Assembly (NCBI GenBank): GCA_963715675.1
Contig: OY970265.1
Span: forward strand, 992,001 to 1,056,000
Reading direction: 5' to 3'
DNA length: 64,000 nucleotides
DNA from: DASVWZ01 sp963715675
Lineage (GTDB): Bacteria; Acidobacteriota; Terriglobia; Terriglobales; Acidobacteriaceae
In this document: one piece after another, positions 9,253-17,971 of the stretch
Layout of the letters: each line of letters starts with the position of its first letter
Position numbering within the stretch: the stretch's first letter is position 1
Position numbers and translations under genes: made by a program
Notes under the pieces: generated by a model
The model's database searches: none
Told to the model about the DNA's origin: nothing
Seen by the model: the letters and a program-made list of their open reading frames with translations, nothing else

Positions 9253-9683
9253 CGCCTTCCATGCGTCGAGTCCTGACCGCGATCGCGCTACTTGCGCTGG
9301 CGGGAATCGCGGTTTCTTCCGTCTCGCTTTATCACCACTACGGAACCAGCAAAACGGACTACTGCGATATTGGCGAGAACTTCAATTGTGACATCGTAAA
9401 TCGCAGTGTCTACTCCACTGTGTTCGGTGTCCCCGATGCCTTGATCGGCATCCTGGGATACGCTTCGCTGTTCGCTCTAACCCTCTATCGAGCCCGGGCC
9501 CGTACCCCCGGGATTCTGCTGGCCGCTTCCACCGCTGGCTTGTGTTTTGCCCTCTATCTCACCTACATCGAGAAATTTGTCCTGGGCACGTGGTGCATCC
9601 TGTGCTTGTCATCCTTGACGGTGATTGTCCTGATCACAATTCTGTCCTGTTTTGTCATGGCAAGCTCCATGCGCCGCGCCTGA
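9249..9683 (+). CDS. vitamin K epoxide reductase (VKOR) family protein
   Basis: 144 residues with four predicted membrane helices. Signature cysteines are present: the loop pair C39 and C47 (YCDIGENFNC) and the quinone-proximal C116-I-L-C119 in GTWCILCL, plus the FGVPDALIG segment typical of bacterial VKORs. The family oxidises a thioredoxin-like partner and passes electrons to quinone, driving disulfide formation outside the cytoplasm. In many bacteria VKOR is fused to its thioredoxin domain; here they are two overlapping genes. The start at 9249 is chosen because of the ATGA overlap. Confidence 0.88.
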   Translation: MTPSMRRVLTAIALLALAGIAVSSVSLYHHYGTSKTDYCDIGENFNCDIVNRSVYSTVFGVPDALIGILGYASLFALTLYRARARTPGILLAASTAGLCFALYLTYIEKFVLGTWCILCLSSLTVIVLITILSCFVMASSMRRA

Positions 9684-9704
9684 ACCGCGATTCGCCTGAG
9701 CCCA

Positions 9705-10550
9705 ATGGAAGATCTCACTCATCAGCATAATGTGACGCCGGAGTTGCCGGACTCAGCCTCCGCATCCGCGCCCGAACTTCAACTGCACGAGTTGCCGAGC
9801 AAGATCTTTCGCAACACTCGCATGTTGCGAGTCTGGCTGCCACCGGGCTATTGCAACCCGGAGAATCGCGACCGGCGCTATCCGGTCTTTTACTTGAATG
9901 ACGGTCAAAATCTGTTCGACCCGGCCGACGCCTTTGCCGGTGTGGATTGGGGCGTCGGCCGCACCGCCGCGCTGCTCGTACGGAGCGTCAAGATTCCACC
10001 GCTTGTCATCGTTGGCATCGACAACACCGGGCCCGAGCGCATCCGCGAGTATGTGCCTTATCGCAGCTTCAGCCCACCACTATTGAGGCCGCGTGGAAGA
10101 CGTTATCCGGATTTCCTGCTGCACGAAGTGATGCCGTTCATCGTGGACCGCTTCCGCATTGCGTCCGGTCCGCAGAATACCGGCTTGGGCGGATCGTCCC
10201 TCGGCGGTTTGATCACGCTTTTTACCATTCTGGACCGCCCGGGAATTTTCGGCCGCGTGCTGATTGAGAGCCCATCCCTGTTCCTTGCTCATCGCCGCAT
10301 CCTCAGGTACAGCCGCTATTTTCGTCAGTGGCCCGATCGAATCTGTTTGGGCATGGGTACTCGTGAAAGTGGACGCGATGAGAAAGACCGCCAGTTCGTC
10401 GACGATGTCCGCGAACTCGAACGCATCCTGCGCCACGCTGGACTGGGCGACGACCGTTTGCGAGTCAACATCGAAGAAGGCGCCAGCCACAACGAAGCCG
10501 CCTGGGGAAGCCGTTTCCCCGAAGCCCTGACGTTCTTATTCGGAAGCTAG
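9705..10550 (+). CDS. alpha/beta-hydrolase esterase (enterochelin-esterase-like)
   Basis: 281 residues, 21 nt after the VKOR gene. PVFYLNDGQNLFDP and LGGSSLGGLITLF give the putative-esterase fold with nucleophile elbow G163-S-S165-L-G167. A C-terminal His in EEGASHNEAAW completes a plausible triad. The family includes enterochelin, carbohydrate and S-formylglutathione esterases; there is no signal peptide, so cytoplasmic action is likely. Substrate not determined. Confidence 0.8.
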   Translation: MEDLTHQHNVTPELPDSASASAPELQLHELPSKIFRNTRMLRVWLPPGYCNPENRDRRYPVFYLNDGQNLFDPADAFAGVDWGVGRTAALLVRSVKIPPLVIVGIDNTGPERIREYVPYRSFSPPLLRPRGRRYPDFLLHEVMPFIVDRFRIASGPQNTGLGGSSLGGLITLFTILDRPGIFGRVLIESPSLFLAHRRILRYSRYFRQWPDRICLGMGTRESGRDEKDRQFVDDVRELERILRHAGLGDDRLRVNIEEGASHNEAAWGSRFPEALTFLFGS

Positions 10551-10607
10551 CCCTTCGTCCACAGCCCCCCGACGATTCGATGTGGGCGTCCCCGCGCGTG
10601 CTTGTCG

Positions 10608-10652
10608 GCGTCATCCCGAGCGAAGCCGCTTTTCTGGCGGAGCGAGGGATCT
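10608..10652. repeat. dispersed intergenic repeat (inverted copy)
   Basis: A segment running from GCGTCATCCCGAG to GCGAGGGATC matches, in reverse complement, 40218-40264 and part of 35742-35785. All three are intergenic. The core is a hairpin-like GC-rich block around an AAAACG centre. Confidence 0.5.
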
Positions 10653-10703
10653 CGCGCGCATCACTACGACAGCCCCGGTTTGCCCGCGCAGATCGACAGC
10701 TTC

Positions 10704-12050
10704 CTACGCGCTGGCCTTATCAATCAGCGGCAGCTGGCTCTCCGTTCCGCCGGCTTCTGGCTCCAGCTCCAGTTGCTCCTGCCCGCTGAGCACGGTGACC
10801 TTTCCCCGGTAACTCTTCAGATGTTTCTGCGCCGTCTCGAACGCTTCCTGCGCTTTGTTCAAGTTCTTCCCCACGTTCTCGAACTGGTTCTGGAAGTGAT
10901 CGAACGACTTCTGCGCTTTGCCCAGCTCCAATCGGCTTTTCTCGAACCGGCTGGCCACTTCATACCATTTGTGTACCAGCGCGATCGTCTGCAACGTCAT
11001 CAGCAACGTATTCGGCGAAACTGGAAACACATGCTGCTGGTTCAGCCAGTCGGCCAGGTCGCGGTTGCGGATCGCTTCCATATACAGGGTTTCGCTGGGT
11101 AGATACATCAGTGCAATATCCGTGGTCCCATGTTCCGGTTGAATGTACGCCTTGATGCGCCTGGCCTCGGTTTTCATCACCCGCACGAATGCAGTGCGCG
11201 CCTCTTCGATTTCGGACTCGACGTTGCTCTCGAACAGCGCCAGCACCTGCTCGCGAGGGAATTTGGCATCGATCGGCAGACGGCGGTCCGGAAAATATAG
11301 GATCGCGTCCGGCCGTCCGCCGCTTTCTCCTCCAATCTGCCCCTGCATTTCAAACATGTGCGCCGGAAGAAAATCAGCCAGCAGCCGCTCCAGGCTGGCT
11401 TCCCCAAAAGTACCGCGCATATGCGGCAGCTTCAGCAGGTTATTGAGATCGTTGATCGAGTGCCCCAGCGCCCCGACCTCGCGCAACTGTTCTTCGGCGG
11501 CTTTCAAATGCTGCTGAACCTTTTCAAACTGCGCAAACCCCTCCCGGATGTTCTGATCGAGCTTCTGCTGCACCTGTTCGGTAATGGCTATCAGCTTGGC
11601 GTCCACCCGGTCGCGGATCGAATCCAGGCTTTGTGCCGTCTTCTGGTTCAGGCTGTCGAATTCCGTCTTAAGCTGCGAAGTTGTCAATGCCAGCGACGAC
11701 GTCAGCTCGGTCCGAGCCTCCGCCAGCCTTGCTGACTGTTCACTCCGCCCCGCCGTCATCTGTTGATCGACTGCGGACTGTATGGCAAGAAAGCCTTCCC
11801 CCAGTCGGTCCGATACCTGTTGCCGCAAGTCGCCCTTGGTCTGCTCCAACCGTGCTGCCATGTCGGCGCTGGCTGCGGAAAATTGCCCGGAAAGGGCTTG
11901 CTGCATCGCTTCGGACTGGCTCGCAAGTCTTTCTAGGACAATCGCGTGCGGGCCATTGCCCACCTGGCGCTTTAGCACCAGCGCCGCCAGCACCAGAAGT
12001 ACCAGGTTCAGAACGATTAGCACACCCACCAGCACCGGAACGTAGGCCAA
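10704..12050 (-). CDS. rmuC: DNA recombination protein RmuC
   Basis: 448 residues. An N-terminal membrane helix (~4-24) is followed by a long coiled coil with Gln/Glu-rich heptads (~40-190), then the RmuC nuclease-like domain (LPHMRGTFGEASLERLL, LPIDAKFPREQV, ALMYLPSETLYMEA). RmuC proteins limit inversions and recombination at repeats. The likely start is a TTG at 12050, preceded by a good ribosome site AGGAG at 12060-12064 with 9-nt spacing. Convergent with the esterase gene. Confidence 0.9.
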   Translation of the reverse strand: MAYVPVLVGVLIVLNLVLLVLAALVLKRQVGNGPHAIVLERLASQSEAMQQALSGQFSAASADMAARLEQTKGDLRQQVSDRLGEGFLAIQSAVDQQMTAGRSEQSARLAEARTELTSSLALTTSQLKTEFDSLNQKTAQSLDSIRDRVDAKLIAITEQVQQKLDQNIREGFAQFEKVQQHLKAAEEQLREVGALGHSINDLNNLLKLPHMRGTFGEASLERLLADFLPAHMFEMQGQIGGESGGRPDAILYFPDRRLPIDAKFPREQVLALFESNVESEIEEARTAFVRVMKTEARRIKAYIQPEHGTTDIALMYLPSETLYMEAIRNRDLADWLNQQHVFPVSPNTLLMTLQTIALVHKWYEVASRFEKSRLELGKAQKSFDHFQNQFENVGKNLNKAQEAFETAQKHLKSYRGKVTVLSGQEQLELEPEAGGTESQLPLIDKASA

Positions 12051-12185
12051 CCCTGGTTTCTCCTTTCGCGTTCGTACCTAGCCGGATTCTATTGCGTATT
12101 GTTCCGGAAGCAAAGCAGCAAGTTGGATTTCCCCGGGCATCGCGCGGACCTCGAATCGCCGCTGCGCGCCGCAACCCATCCTCGG

Positions 12186-12225
12186 CAAAGAAAAACGCGG
12201 CACGGATTTCCTCACGTGCCGCGTT
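12186..12225 (-). terminator. intrinsic terminator after the 86-aa gene
   Basis: Perfect 11-bp stem AACGCGGCACG (12194-12204) with CGTGCCGCGTT (12215-12225), 10-nt loop. On the minus strand it is followed by a T-rich run (A-rich on the plus strand, 12187-12195). Lies just downstream of the minus-strand gene ending at 12259. Confidence 0.8.
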
Positions 12226-12258
12226 CATTTGCCCCAAGCAAAAATCTGTAGCCCTGCG

Positions 12259-12519
12259 CTACCCCGCCATGCGGCGCGGAACCGAAGAAGACCGCGCGTG
12301 GTGCACGGCGTAAGGAGTGTCCCGCTCCAGAGCCCCCTTCACATACTCTTCGCCGGCATGCATCATGTGCTTCCACATCTCGTACGCCCTGCCCTGCTTG
12401 TTGAGAAACGAAATTGCTTCCTCCTGCGTCATATTGCGGCCAATCTCACCCGCATATTCTGCCAGGTGGGCCGCCGTAATCTCGGCCACCACTTTGTCTC
12501 TCTTCTTCTTTTCCGTCAT
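12259..12519 (-). CDS. small hypothetical protein
   Basis: 86 residues from the ATG at 12519 (MTEKKKRDKVVAEITAAHLA). The protein is helical and charged, with no signal peptide or membrane segment, and a motif-free C-terminus. An in-frame upstream start at 12585 would cover non-conserved-looking sequence. The strong terminator just downstream supports it as a real monocistronic gene. Function unknown. Confidence 0.65.
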   Translation of the reverse strand: MTEKKKRDKVVAEITAAHLAEYAGEIGRNMTQEEAISFLNKQGRAYEMWKHMMHAGEEYVKGALERDTPYAVHHARSSSVPRRMAG

Positions 12520-12600
12520 GATGGAATTCCCAGCCCCGACACCACGATAAGACCGCCGCGAACCATGTGCTGTAACCTGCCTCACCTCCGCCGGTGATGT

Positions 12601-13629
12601 ATGTCACAATCCCAAATCTGTCTGCAACTGCCTCTCCCTCAGGCGGTTCGCTGTGCTACCCTGCAAACTGGGAGCACAAAACTCAAGGTGGACGCGCCGC
12701 GGCAGATTCGGGTCGGCACCGCCGGCTGGTCGTATCAGGACTGGGAAGGCGTCTTCTACCCCTCCAGCATGCAGCGCCGCAAGCAGCATCCCCTCGACTT
12801 CCTCGCTCAGTGCTTCGACGTGGTCGAGATCAATACTTCCTTCTACGGACACATCAAGCCCGAACTGGCCAAGCTCTGGGCCAGGCGCGCCCACGCCGTA
12901 AACCCCGGCTTTCAGTTCACGGCCAAACTGCATCGCTCGTTCACTCATTCGCCGGTAGCGTTCATGGAGCCGACTTCCGCCGCCACCATCCGCCCCAACG
13001 ACGAAGACGAACGCCTGGCCCGCGAGGGACTCGACGCGCTCGCCTCCACCGGAAAGTTCGGCGCCTTGCTCATTCAGTTTCCGGTTTCCTTCAAGAACAC
13101 ATCCCTGAACCGCGAATATCTGGACACGCTCCTGCGGCAGTTCATCGAATATCCGCGGGTGGTCGAAATCCGCCATTCCAGCTGGAACAGCCCGGAAACC
13201 ATTGCCCGTTTTGAGCACAAGAATGTTTCCTTCTGCAATATCGATCAGCCGCTCATCGGCCTCTCGCTCGAAGCCACCGAGCACGTCACCGCGCCCGTCG
13301 GCTACGTGCGCCTGCACGGACGCAATTACGATCAGTGGTTCGAAGCCGACAATCGCGACGACCGTTACAACTACCTCTATTCCGAGCCGGAGCTGGCTGG
13401 TTGGAAAGAAAAGATCAAGCGCATCGCCGCCCAAGCCCAGGTCACCTACGTCGTTGCCAATAACCACTTCGAAGCTCGCGCCGGCGTGAATGGCCTGCAA
13501 CTCAAACACATGCTGACCGGCGAGCGAGTCAAAGCCCCCGAGCCGCTGCTCAAGCACTATCCCGAGCTGAAAAAAATCGCCGACCCCCTCCCGGACGAAG
13601 CAAACTCAACCCTGCCGTTTTCAGGGTAG
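12601..13629 (+). CDS. DUF72 (YecE-like) protein
   Basis: About 342 residues. The block QIRVGTAGWSYQDWEGVFYP and later FDVVEINTSFYGHIKPE, FQFTAKLHRSFTH, VVEIRHSSW and YVRLHGRNYDQWFE are the conserved stations of the DUF72 TIM-barrel family. Biochemical function is not established for this family. The first ~30 residues look non-conserved and there is no visible ribosome site before the ATG at 12601; an internal GTG at ~12690 is an alternative start. Confidence 0.85.
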   Translation: MSQSQICLQLPLPQAVRCATLQTGSTKLKVDAPRQIRVGTAGWSYQDWEGVFYPSSMQRRKQHPLDFLAQCFDVVEINTSFYGHIKPELAKLWARRAHAVNPGFQFTAKLHRSFTHSPVAFMEPTSAATIRPNDEDERLAREGLDALASTGKFGALLIQFPVSFKNTSLNREYLDTLLRQFIEYPRVVEIRHSSWNSPETIARFEHKNVSFCNIDQPLIGLSLEATEHVTAPVGYVRLHGRNYDQWFEADNRDDRYNYLYSEPELAGWKEKIKRIAAQAQVTYVVANNHFEARAGVNGLQLKHMLTGERVKAPEPLLKHYPELKKIADPLPDEANSTLPFSG

Positions 13630-13780
13630 TCGCCAGGCGCCGTTTCTTTGTCATCCTAGAGGAAGTGGAATCTTCGCAAAGCGAAGGTTCCCGACGAAGG
13701 ACCTATGTATTTTTGGACGGAGGCAAGACCCCCGTCATCCCGCATTTTCTGGTTGATACCGATGTCGCTCGTACCAGCCG

Positions 13781-14039
13781 GTGCCCCATTCATTCGCGTT
13801 CTGTGCGAATCAGTGGGGTAAGACCGCTCGTACAACCAGCCCCGCACCCCCGGGTTACCGTTCTGCCTCCGCGGCAACCGCTCGCGCACCGCCAAATGCC
13901 AAAATGCTGATGTCTGCACTTCGATCTCACAGTCGAAGCGAAAAACCCGCCAAACGATGGCAGGTTTATAGGAAACGCGGGGGAATGCTATACGCCTGGG
14001 CGACCGAACCGGGATTTCGAGCGTAATGGAGATTTATCG
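13781..14039. repeat. ~250-bp dispersed repeat, copy A
   Basis: Starts with a hairpin (CCCCATTCATTCGC ... GCGAATcAGTGGGG, ~7-nt loop) and continues through a conserved body including AAACCCGCCAAACGATGGCA, ending near GAGCGTAAT. Copy B (15674-15929) and the IS-interrupted copy C (22378-22398 plus 23701-23864) share the same order and orientation. It holds no convincing gene. Copies A and B flank the chimeric gene at 14178. Confidence 0.85.
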
Positions 14040-14177
14040 CCAATTGACCTGAGCCTGTCCCGTGCCCGTCTCGGGGGCTGCCCCTATTGTGGGCAAGCCT
14101 ATCGTTTATGGCCCACACAAATCCCTTGACAATTGGGAGCGCCGGGAGGACACTGCCTCAATCTGTGAGGAGGGCGC

Positions 14178-15566
14178 ATGAGACGTTCTTCCGGGCCGCG
14201 TGGGGCGGCCAAGCTTTCCGAGTCGATCCATCGCCAGGTCAATGCCTACACCCTTGCCGCAAGTGCTGCGGGGGGGATACTGGCCCTGATACCACCGGCT
14301 GAATGTGTGCTTCCGGCAGGCGCGACACTTGCGGGGGCGCTGGTCTTGTCGGAGCCAGCTGAGGCGAAGATTGTCTACACACCGACAAACGTAGTCGTAG
14401 GCTGCAGTCAGTCTAATTGCAGAACCCATCGCAGCTTCGACCTCAACCATGATGGGATGGCTGACTTTGAGATCTTCGCAAGCCATGGCCATGTGGGCTG
14501 TGGCCTTTCGGCGATTCCGTTGGCAAAAGGTGAAGGCATCGAGGGAGGAAAGCCCAAGGGATTATCCTTGGCATTCGCCCTGAGGGCAGGCTCAACCATC
14601 GCTGGTACCCAGCCATTCATTGACTCATCCGCCGTAATGAGAGTTGGACGCCCTGAGGGATTTGCAAGCGGGTGTTGGCATTATCCACACCACAGCCGCT
14701 ATCTCGGGTTGAAGTTCCAGATCAAGGGAAAAACACATTATGGGTGGGCGCGACTCAAGGGCTCGTGTGGGGGCGCCACACTAACCGGCTACGCCTACGA
14801 AACCATTGCAGGCAAAGCGATCAAAGCGGGTCAGACGCGGGGCAACGACGATATGGAGACCATTCCGGACACGATGGACCTCGATGGTCCCGGCTCCGGT
14901 GCTTCGCTGAATCCCACTCCCGATAAGTCGCAACCAGTATCGCTCGGGATGCTTGCTCTCGGTGCTCAGGGCTTTCCCGTGTGGCGGCGCGGCCCCGATC
15001 CTTTCGATGTCGAATGCGGCATAGAGACGACCCAGCGAATCCACCAGGCCGATCTGCGAGTCGATAGTCCGAACTCGGTGCACGCTACTGGGTACGTGCC
15101 GTCGGAACCGGCAACAGTGCGCGAGATTCTGGATTGGCTGCCCATAGACTTTGAGAACTTCACATTTATCGACTTCGGTTCGGGGAAGGGCCGTGTATTA
15201 TTCGTTGCGGCCGAACGTCGCTTCAAGCAAATCATCGGCGTCGAACATTCGCCCGAGCTTCATCAAGTAGCTTTGCGCAACCTCTCGCGTTATCACAACA
15301 ACCGGCAAAGGTGCTTTGCGATCCAGTCCGTGTGCGTCGACATGACGACTTTCGAGATACCGTCTGGTCCGCTTGTGCTTTTCTTTTACCACCCAGCGTC
15401 GGACCACATAATGCGGATTATGGCCGCTAGAATCGCTACCGCTAAGCAGGAGGCATACGTTGTTGACGTGAATCTGAATCCGCGGCGGGCTGTCTTCCAG
15501 GAGAGATTCCAGCGGGTTCACTCAGGAGATGAATATTCCGTTTATCGGCGCACTGTCGGGACCTAA
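14178..15566 (+). CDS. secreted anchor-type protein fused to SAM methyltransferase
   Basis: 462 residues with a strong ribosome site (GAGGAGG) before the ATG. Residues 1-~270 resemble an acidobacterial exported protein: hydrophobic N-terminus, AEAKIVYTPTNVVVG, HYGWARLKG, LTGYAYETI, and the usual tail LGMLALGAQGFPVWRR, where such proteins normally end. Residues ~275-462 are instead a class I methyltransferase (FTFIDFGSGKGRVLFVAAE motif I, IIGVEHSPELH, LVLFFYHP). The two parts belong to different compartments, so a single working product is doubtful. Possible readings are a recent recombination fusion, a non-functional chimera or an assembly join; the frame is fully open across the junction. 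Confidence 0.75.
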   Translation: MRRSSGPRGAAKLSESIHRQVNAYTLAASAAGGILALIPPAECVLPAGATLAGALVLSEPAEAKIVYTPTNVVVGCSQSNCRTHRSFDLNHDGMADFEIFASHGHVGCGLSAIPLAKGEGIEGGKPKGLSLAFALRAGSTIAGTQPFIDSSAVMRVGRPEGFASGCWHYPHHSRYLGLKFQIKGKTHYGWARLKGSCGGATLTGYAYETIAGKAIKAGQTRGNDDMETIPDTMDLDGPGSGASLNPTPDKSQPVSLGMLALGAQGFPVWRRGPDPFDVECGIETTQRIHQADLRVDSPNSVHATGYVPSEPATVREILDWLPIDFENFTFIDFGSGKGRVLFVAAERRFKQIIGVEHSPELHQVALRNLSRYHNNRQRCFAIQSVCVDMTTFEIPSGPLVLFFYHPASDHIMRIMAARIATAKQEAYVVDVNLNPRRAVFQERFQRVHSGDEYSVYRRTVGT

Positions 15567-15673
15567 TAACCCGCTCATTTGTGATCTTTCTACGGGTTTG
15601 CTTGAGACAGTCCACTCTCGATTTGGCTCGCTGAATGCTCTGACCCGTCCGGATTTAAAGAGTAGAGGCCGGG

Positions 15674-15929
15674 CGCCCCATTCATTCGCGTTCGTTCTGT
15701 GCAAATGAGTGGGGTAAGAATGCCGCTTGTACAACCAACCCGGTATCCCGGGTTAGCGTCCCGCCTCCGCGGCAACGACTCGCGCACCGCCAAATGCTAA
15801 TGTCTGCACTTCGATCTCACAGTCGAAGCGAAAAACCCGCCAAACGATGGCAGGTTTATAGGAAACGCGGGGGGAATGCTATACGCCTGGGCGACCGAAC
15901 CGAGATTTTGAGCGTAATCGAGATTTTGC
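15674..15929. repeat. ~250-bp dispersed repeat, copy B
   Basis: Direct-orientation copy of 13781-14039, with small indels (an extra GTTC in the hairpin loop and GCAAATG instead of GCGAATG). Together with copy A it brackets the methyltransferase chimera. Confidence 0.85.
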
Positions 15930-16185
15930 GACAACGATGTTTCTTAAGATTATCGGATAGTCTGCACGGTCGCGGCGGGCTCTCGACAGGTATCAAGTTC
16001 GCTCGACATTTGCAATATGGGAAACGCGAGGTGAGACGCCCAAATGTGCGACAAGTCACTGCAACCCTTCCCGAACAGGAGTAAAAGAAAGATAGGCCGG
16101 GAGTCGTCCGAAACGTAGCACTCGGCCCCTGCGCAAACCGCGCGGGCGTGAGCGCGGCCCCCCGGCACAATGCAAGAGGATCGCC

Positions 16186-16368
16186 ATGGACGCACAGAGC
16201 CGATGCATGATCGAGGCGCGGATGGAGGAGATCTGCCGTGAACTGGGGCTTTCAGAACCGGCCGACCTGACCTCCGGGCGGCCCGCCGCAGAGCACGACC
16301 TCGAGGAGTTCGAGGAACTCTACGCCGAGCGCGAGCGCCTCCTACAGGAACTAGAGAAAGATTGCTGA
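16186..16368 (+). CDS. small hypothetical protein, acidic and helical
   Basis: 60 residues, rich in Glu, Arg and Leu (LEEFEELYAERERLLQELEK), predicted helical or coiled coil. A purine-rich AGAGGA precedes the ATG at a sensible distance. No family recognised. It lies in a run of small orphan genes within the accessory zone. Confidence 0.5.
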   Translation: MDAQSRCMIEARMEEICRELGLSEPADLTSGRPAAEHDLEEFEELYAERERLLQELEKDC

Positions 16369-16791
16369 AAACCTGACCCGCCAAAAAGCAGGCTCGGGCT
16401 AGTCCGGAGTGGTTATTGTTGTAATCCCATACCACTCAGCTCGTCTGCGGCCTTTCCCGTGTACCAGTCAGGTCGGCTCCTGCGATTGTTTTTTCGGGGC
16501 CTGCTCAGCGTTCAATCACGTTATGGTCTGCACGCTCGCCGAGTCGCCATGCGACCCTTTCCATCGAAAGCTCCGACAGCTTCGCTGCCTCCGCTGCCGC
16601 TTCGATTGCTACCGGGTGGAGCGAACCAGTTCCCGAGCGGGGCTTGCACCCGCTGAAGTCTAGCGCCTTTCACGGCGCACTGTCACGCCAACAATCGAAC
16701 CCGAGTCCCTGGGTCTGAATGTCAGAGGACGGAGAACGGTTCTTGACTTCGTGCCCACACTAAGCGTCAAATGTTCTTACGGAGTGGGCGT
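16369..16791. other. intergenic stretch without a convincing gene
   Basis: Short open frames exist here but have no ribosome site, no domain pattern and atypical composition. The block around 16600-16680 (GGGCTTGCACCCGCTGAAG and following) is stem-rich, but no tRNA or other RNA gene could be folded from it by eye. Confidence 0.4.
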
Positions 16792-17088
16792 ATGCGATCT
16801 TACGCCATGATCTTCGGGCTGATCCTGATCCTGGGCCTTTCTGTGGCGGTTCCGGCAGAAGATATGCCAGAAACCGCGTTCGATGAATCGGAGTCTCCGG
16901 CTTGCGAAAGCACTCCCCGGTTCACAATCCTGATGCCGCGGGTGGCTCGGGCTCGCACCATGATCTGTGTTTCTCCGCTCGGCCTTAGTTCCTTGGCCAA
17001 GCGCTGCGCCTCTTGTCCAGACCCCAGCGTAAGGCCGCACTTCACCTCCGATTCTCTCACCATCCTCGATCATTCTTTCCGCTGTTAG
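16792..17088 (+). CDS. small secreted hypothetical protein
   Basis: About 98 residues from the ATG at 16792, which follows GGAG at 8-nt spacing; an upstream in-frame ATG at 16771 lacks one. MRSYAMIFGLILILGLSVAV with AEDMPETAFDESES is a good signal peptide followed by an acidic segment; the tail DSLTILDHSFRC is unusual. No function known. The make-up recalls small exported proteins common in Acidobacteriota (inference). Confidence 0.6.
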   Translation: MRSYAMIFGLILILGLSVAVPAEDMPETAFDESESPACESTPRFTILMPRVARARTMICVSPLGLSSLAKRCASCPDPSVRPHFTSDSLTILDHSFRC

Positions 17089-17240
17089 GACGCCATCGAC
17101 CTAACCGTGGTTTCACGGCGACGTCAACATCACGGTGTCCCGGCCGCTCGTAACCCAACCGGGCGCCGATTAACTGGACGGTGACCCAGTAACACCGTCC
17201 AGACGATTAAGAAGGCTGGACCTCCTCAGCGAGGAAGAAA

Positions 17241-17414
17241 ATGACAACCCCAATGAGAGACTTAGACCTATACACAGACGCGGAGCTTGCGCTGGCGCTG
17301 GCTCGGGCAGTGGCGCACGCTCGCGGAGAAACGCTGAACGACGCTGCACTGCAGAAAATCTCCCAGATCTGCAAAGAGATTCGGCGGCGTGCGCGCCCGG
17401 TGAAAGCGCCGTAG
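17241..17414 (+). CDS. small hypothetical protein (57 aa)
   Basis: ATG at 17241 preceded by GAGGAAG (17231-17237), an appropriate ribosome site. The product starts MTTPMRDLDLYTDAELALAL, is alpha-helical and amphipathic, ends RARPVKAP, and has no membrane segment. No family recognised. The good translation signal and Ala/Leu/Arg composition favour a real gene. Confidence 0.5.
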   Translation: MTTPMRDLDLYTDAELALALARAVAHARGETLNDAALQKISQICKEIRRRARPVKAP

Positions 17415-17491
17415 ATAACTGACCTTGCGGTGGCGCTCGTGCTTGAAATGGGCGGGAATAGAGAGAAGTGTTAACTGATGTAACCAGGCCT

Positions 17492-17523
17492 TTGCACAAG
17501 CTTGCGCCTCTGTTCGCCCTTTT
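17492..17523. repeat. 32-bp direct repeat, left copy
   Basis: TTGCACAAGCTTGCGCC followed by TCTGTTCGCCCTTT is repeated at 22021-22053 with a single G insertion. This copy abuts the truncated ATP-grasp gene. Confidence 0.75.
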
Positions 17524-17532
17524 TGCAGGTCA

Positions 17533-17943
17533 ATGAGCGAAATGGAGATTTTTCGACAGTTACCCGACCGCAGCGTGCCGAAGACTTGGTTTCTGGATCG
17601 GGTGGAGCACGTTCCCGATGACCTGGAGAATTATGTGCTGAAGCCGTTGTTCTCTTTCGCGGGGCTGGGCGTGATCATGAACCTCAAGAAAGAAGATCTG
17701 ACGGCGGTGCCCAGTGAAAAACGTTCTCAGTACATTCTGCAGCAGCAGATGAGTTTTCAGCCGGTCATCGAGACGCCGCACGGCGGCACGAAAGCCGAGC
17801 TGCGGATCATGTACATCTGGCTGCGGGAGCTACAGCCGGTGATGGTGATTGTCCGCATGGGCCGCGGGCTCATGATGGGAGTGGATCAGAATAAGAATAT
17901 GGAGTGGGTGGGAAGTTCGGCGGGGTTTTATCAGAGCAATTAG
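17533..17943 (+). pseudogene. truncated ATP-grasp-like protein (C-terminal remnant)
   Basis: 136 residues that resemble only the C-terminal half of an ATP-grasp-type protein: LENYVLKPLFSFAGLGVIMNL (nucleotide-binding lysine strand), YILQQQMSFQPVIETP, KAELRIMYIWL, and the terminal MGRGLMMGVDQNKNMEWVGS. The expected N-terminal domain and start are missing. Immediately upstream is a 32-bp repeat shared with 22021, so the gene seems to have been cut by rearrangement. It might still be translated from the ATG at 17533. Confidence 0.6.
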
Positions 17944-17971
17944 CGGTGCGCAATGCTCCGTACAGGATCGT

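Noticed and set aside
16600..16700. Possible tRNA or structured RNA
   Set aside because: Stem-rich, but no tRNA cloverleaf, anticodon arm or T-loop could be assembled.
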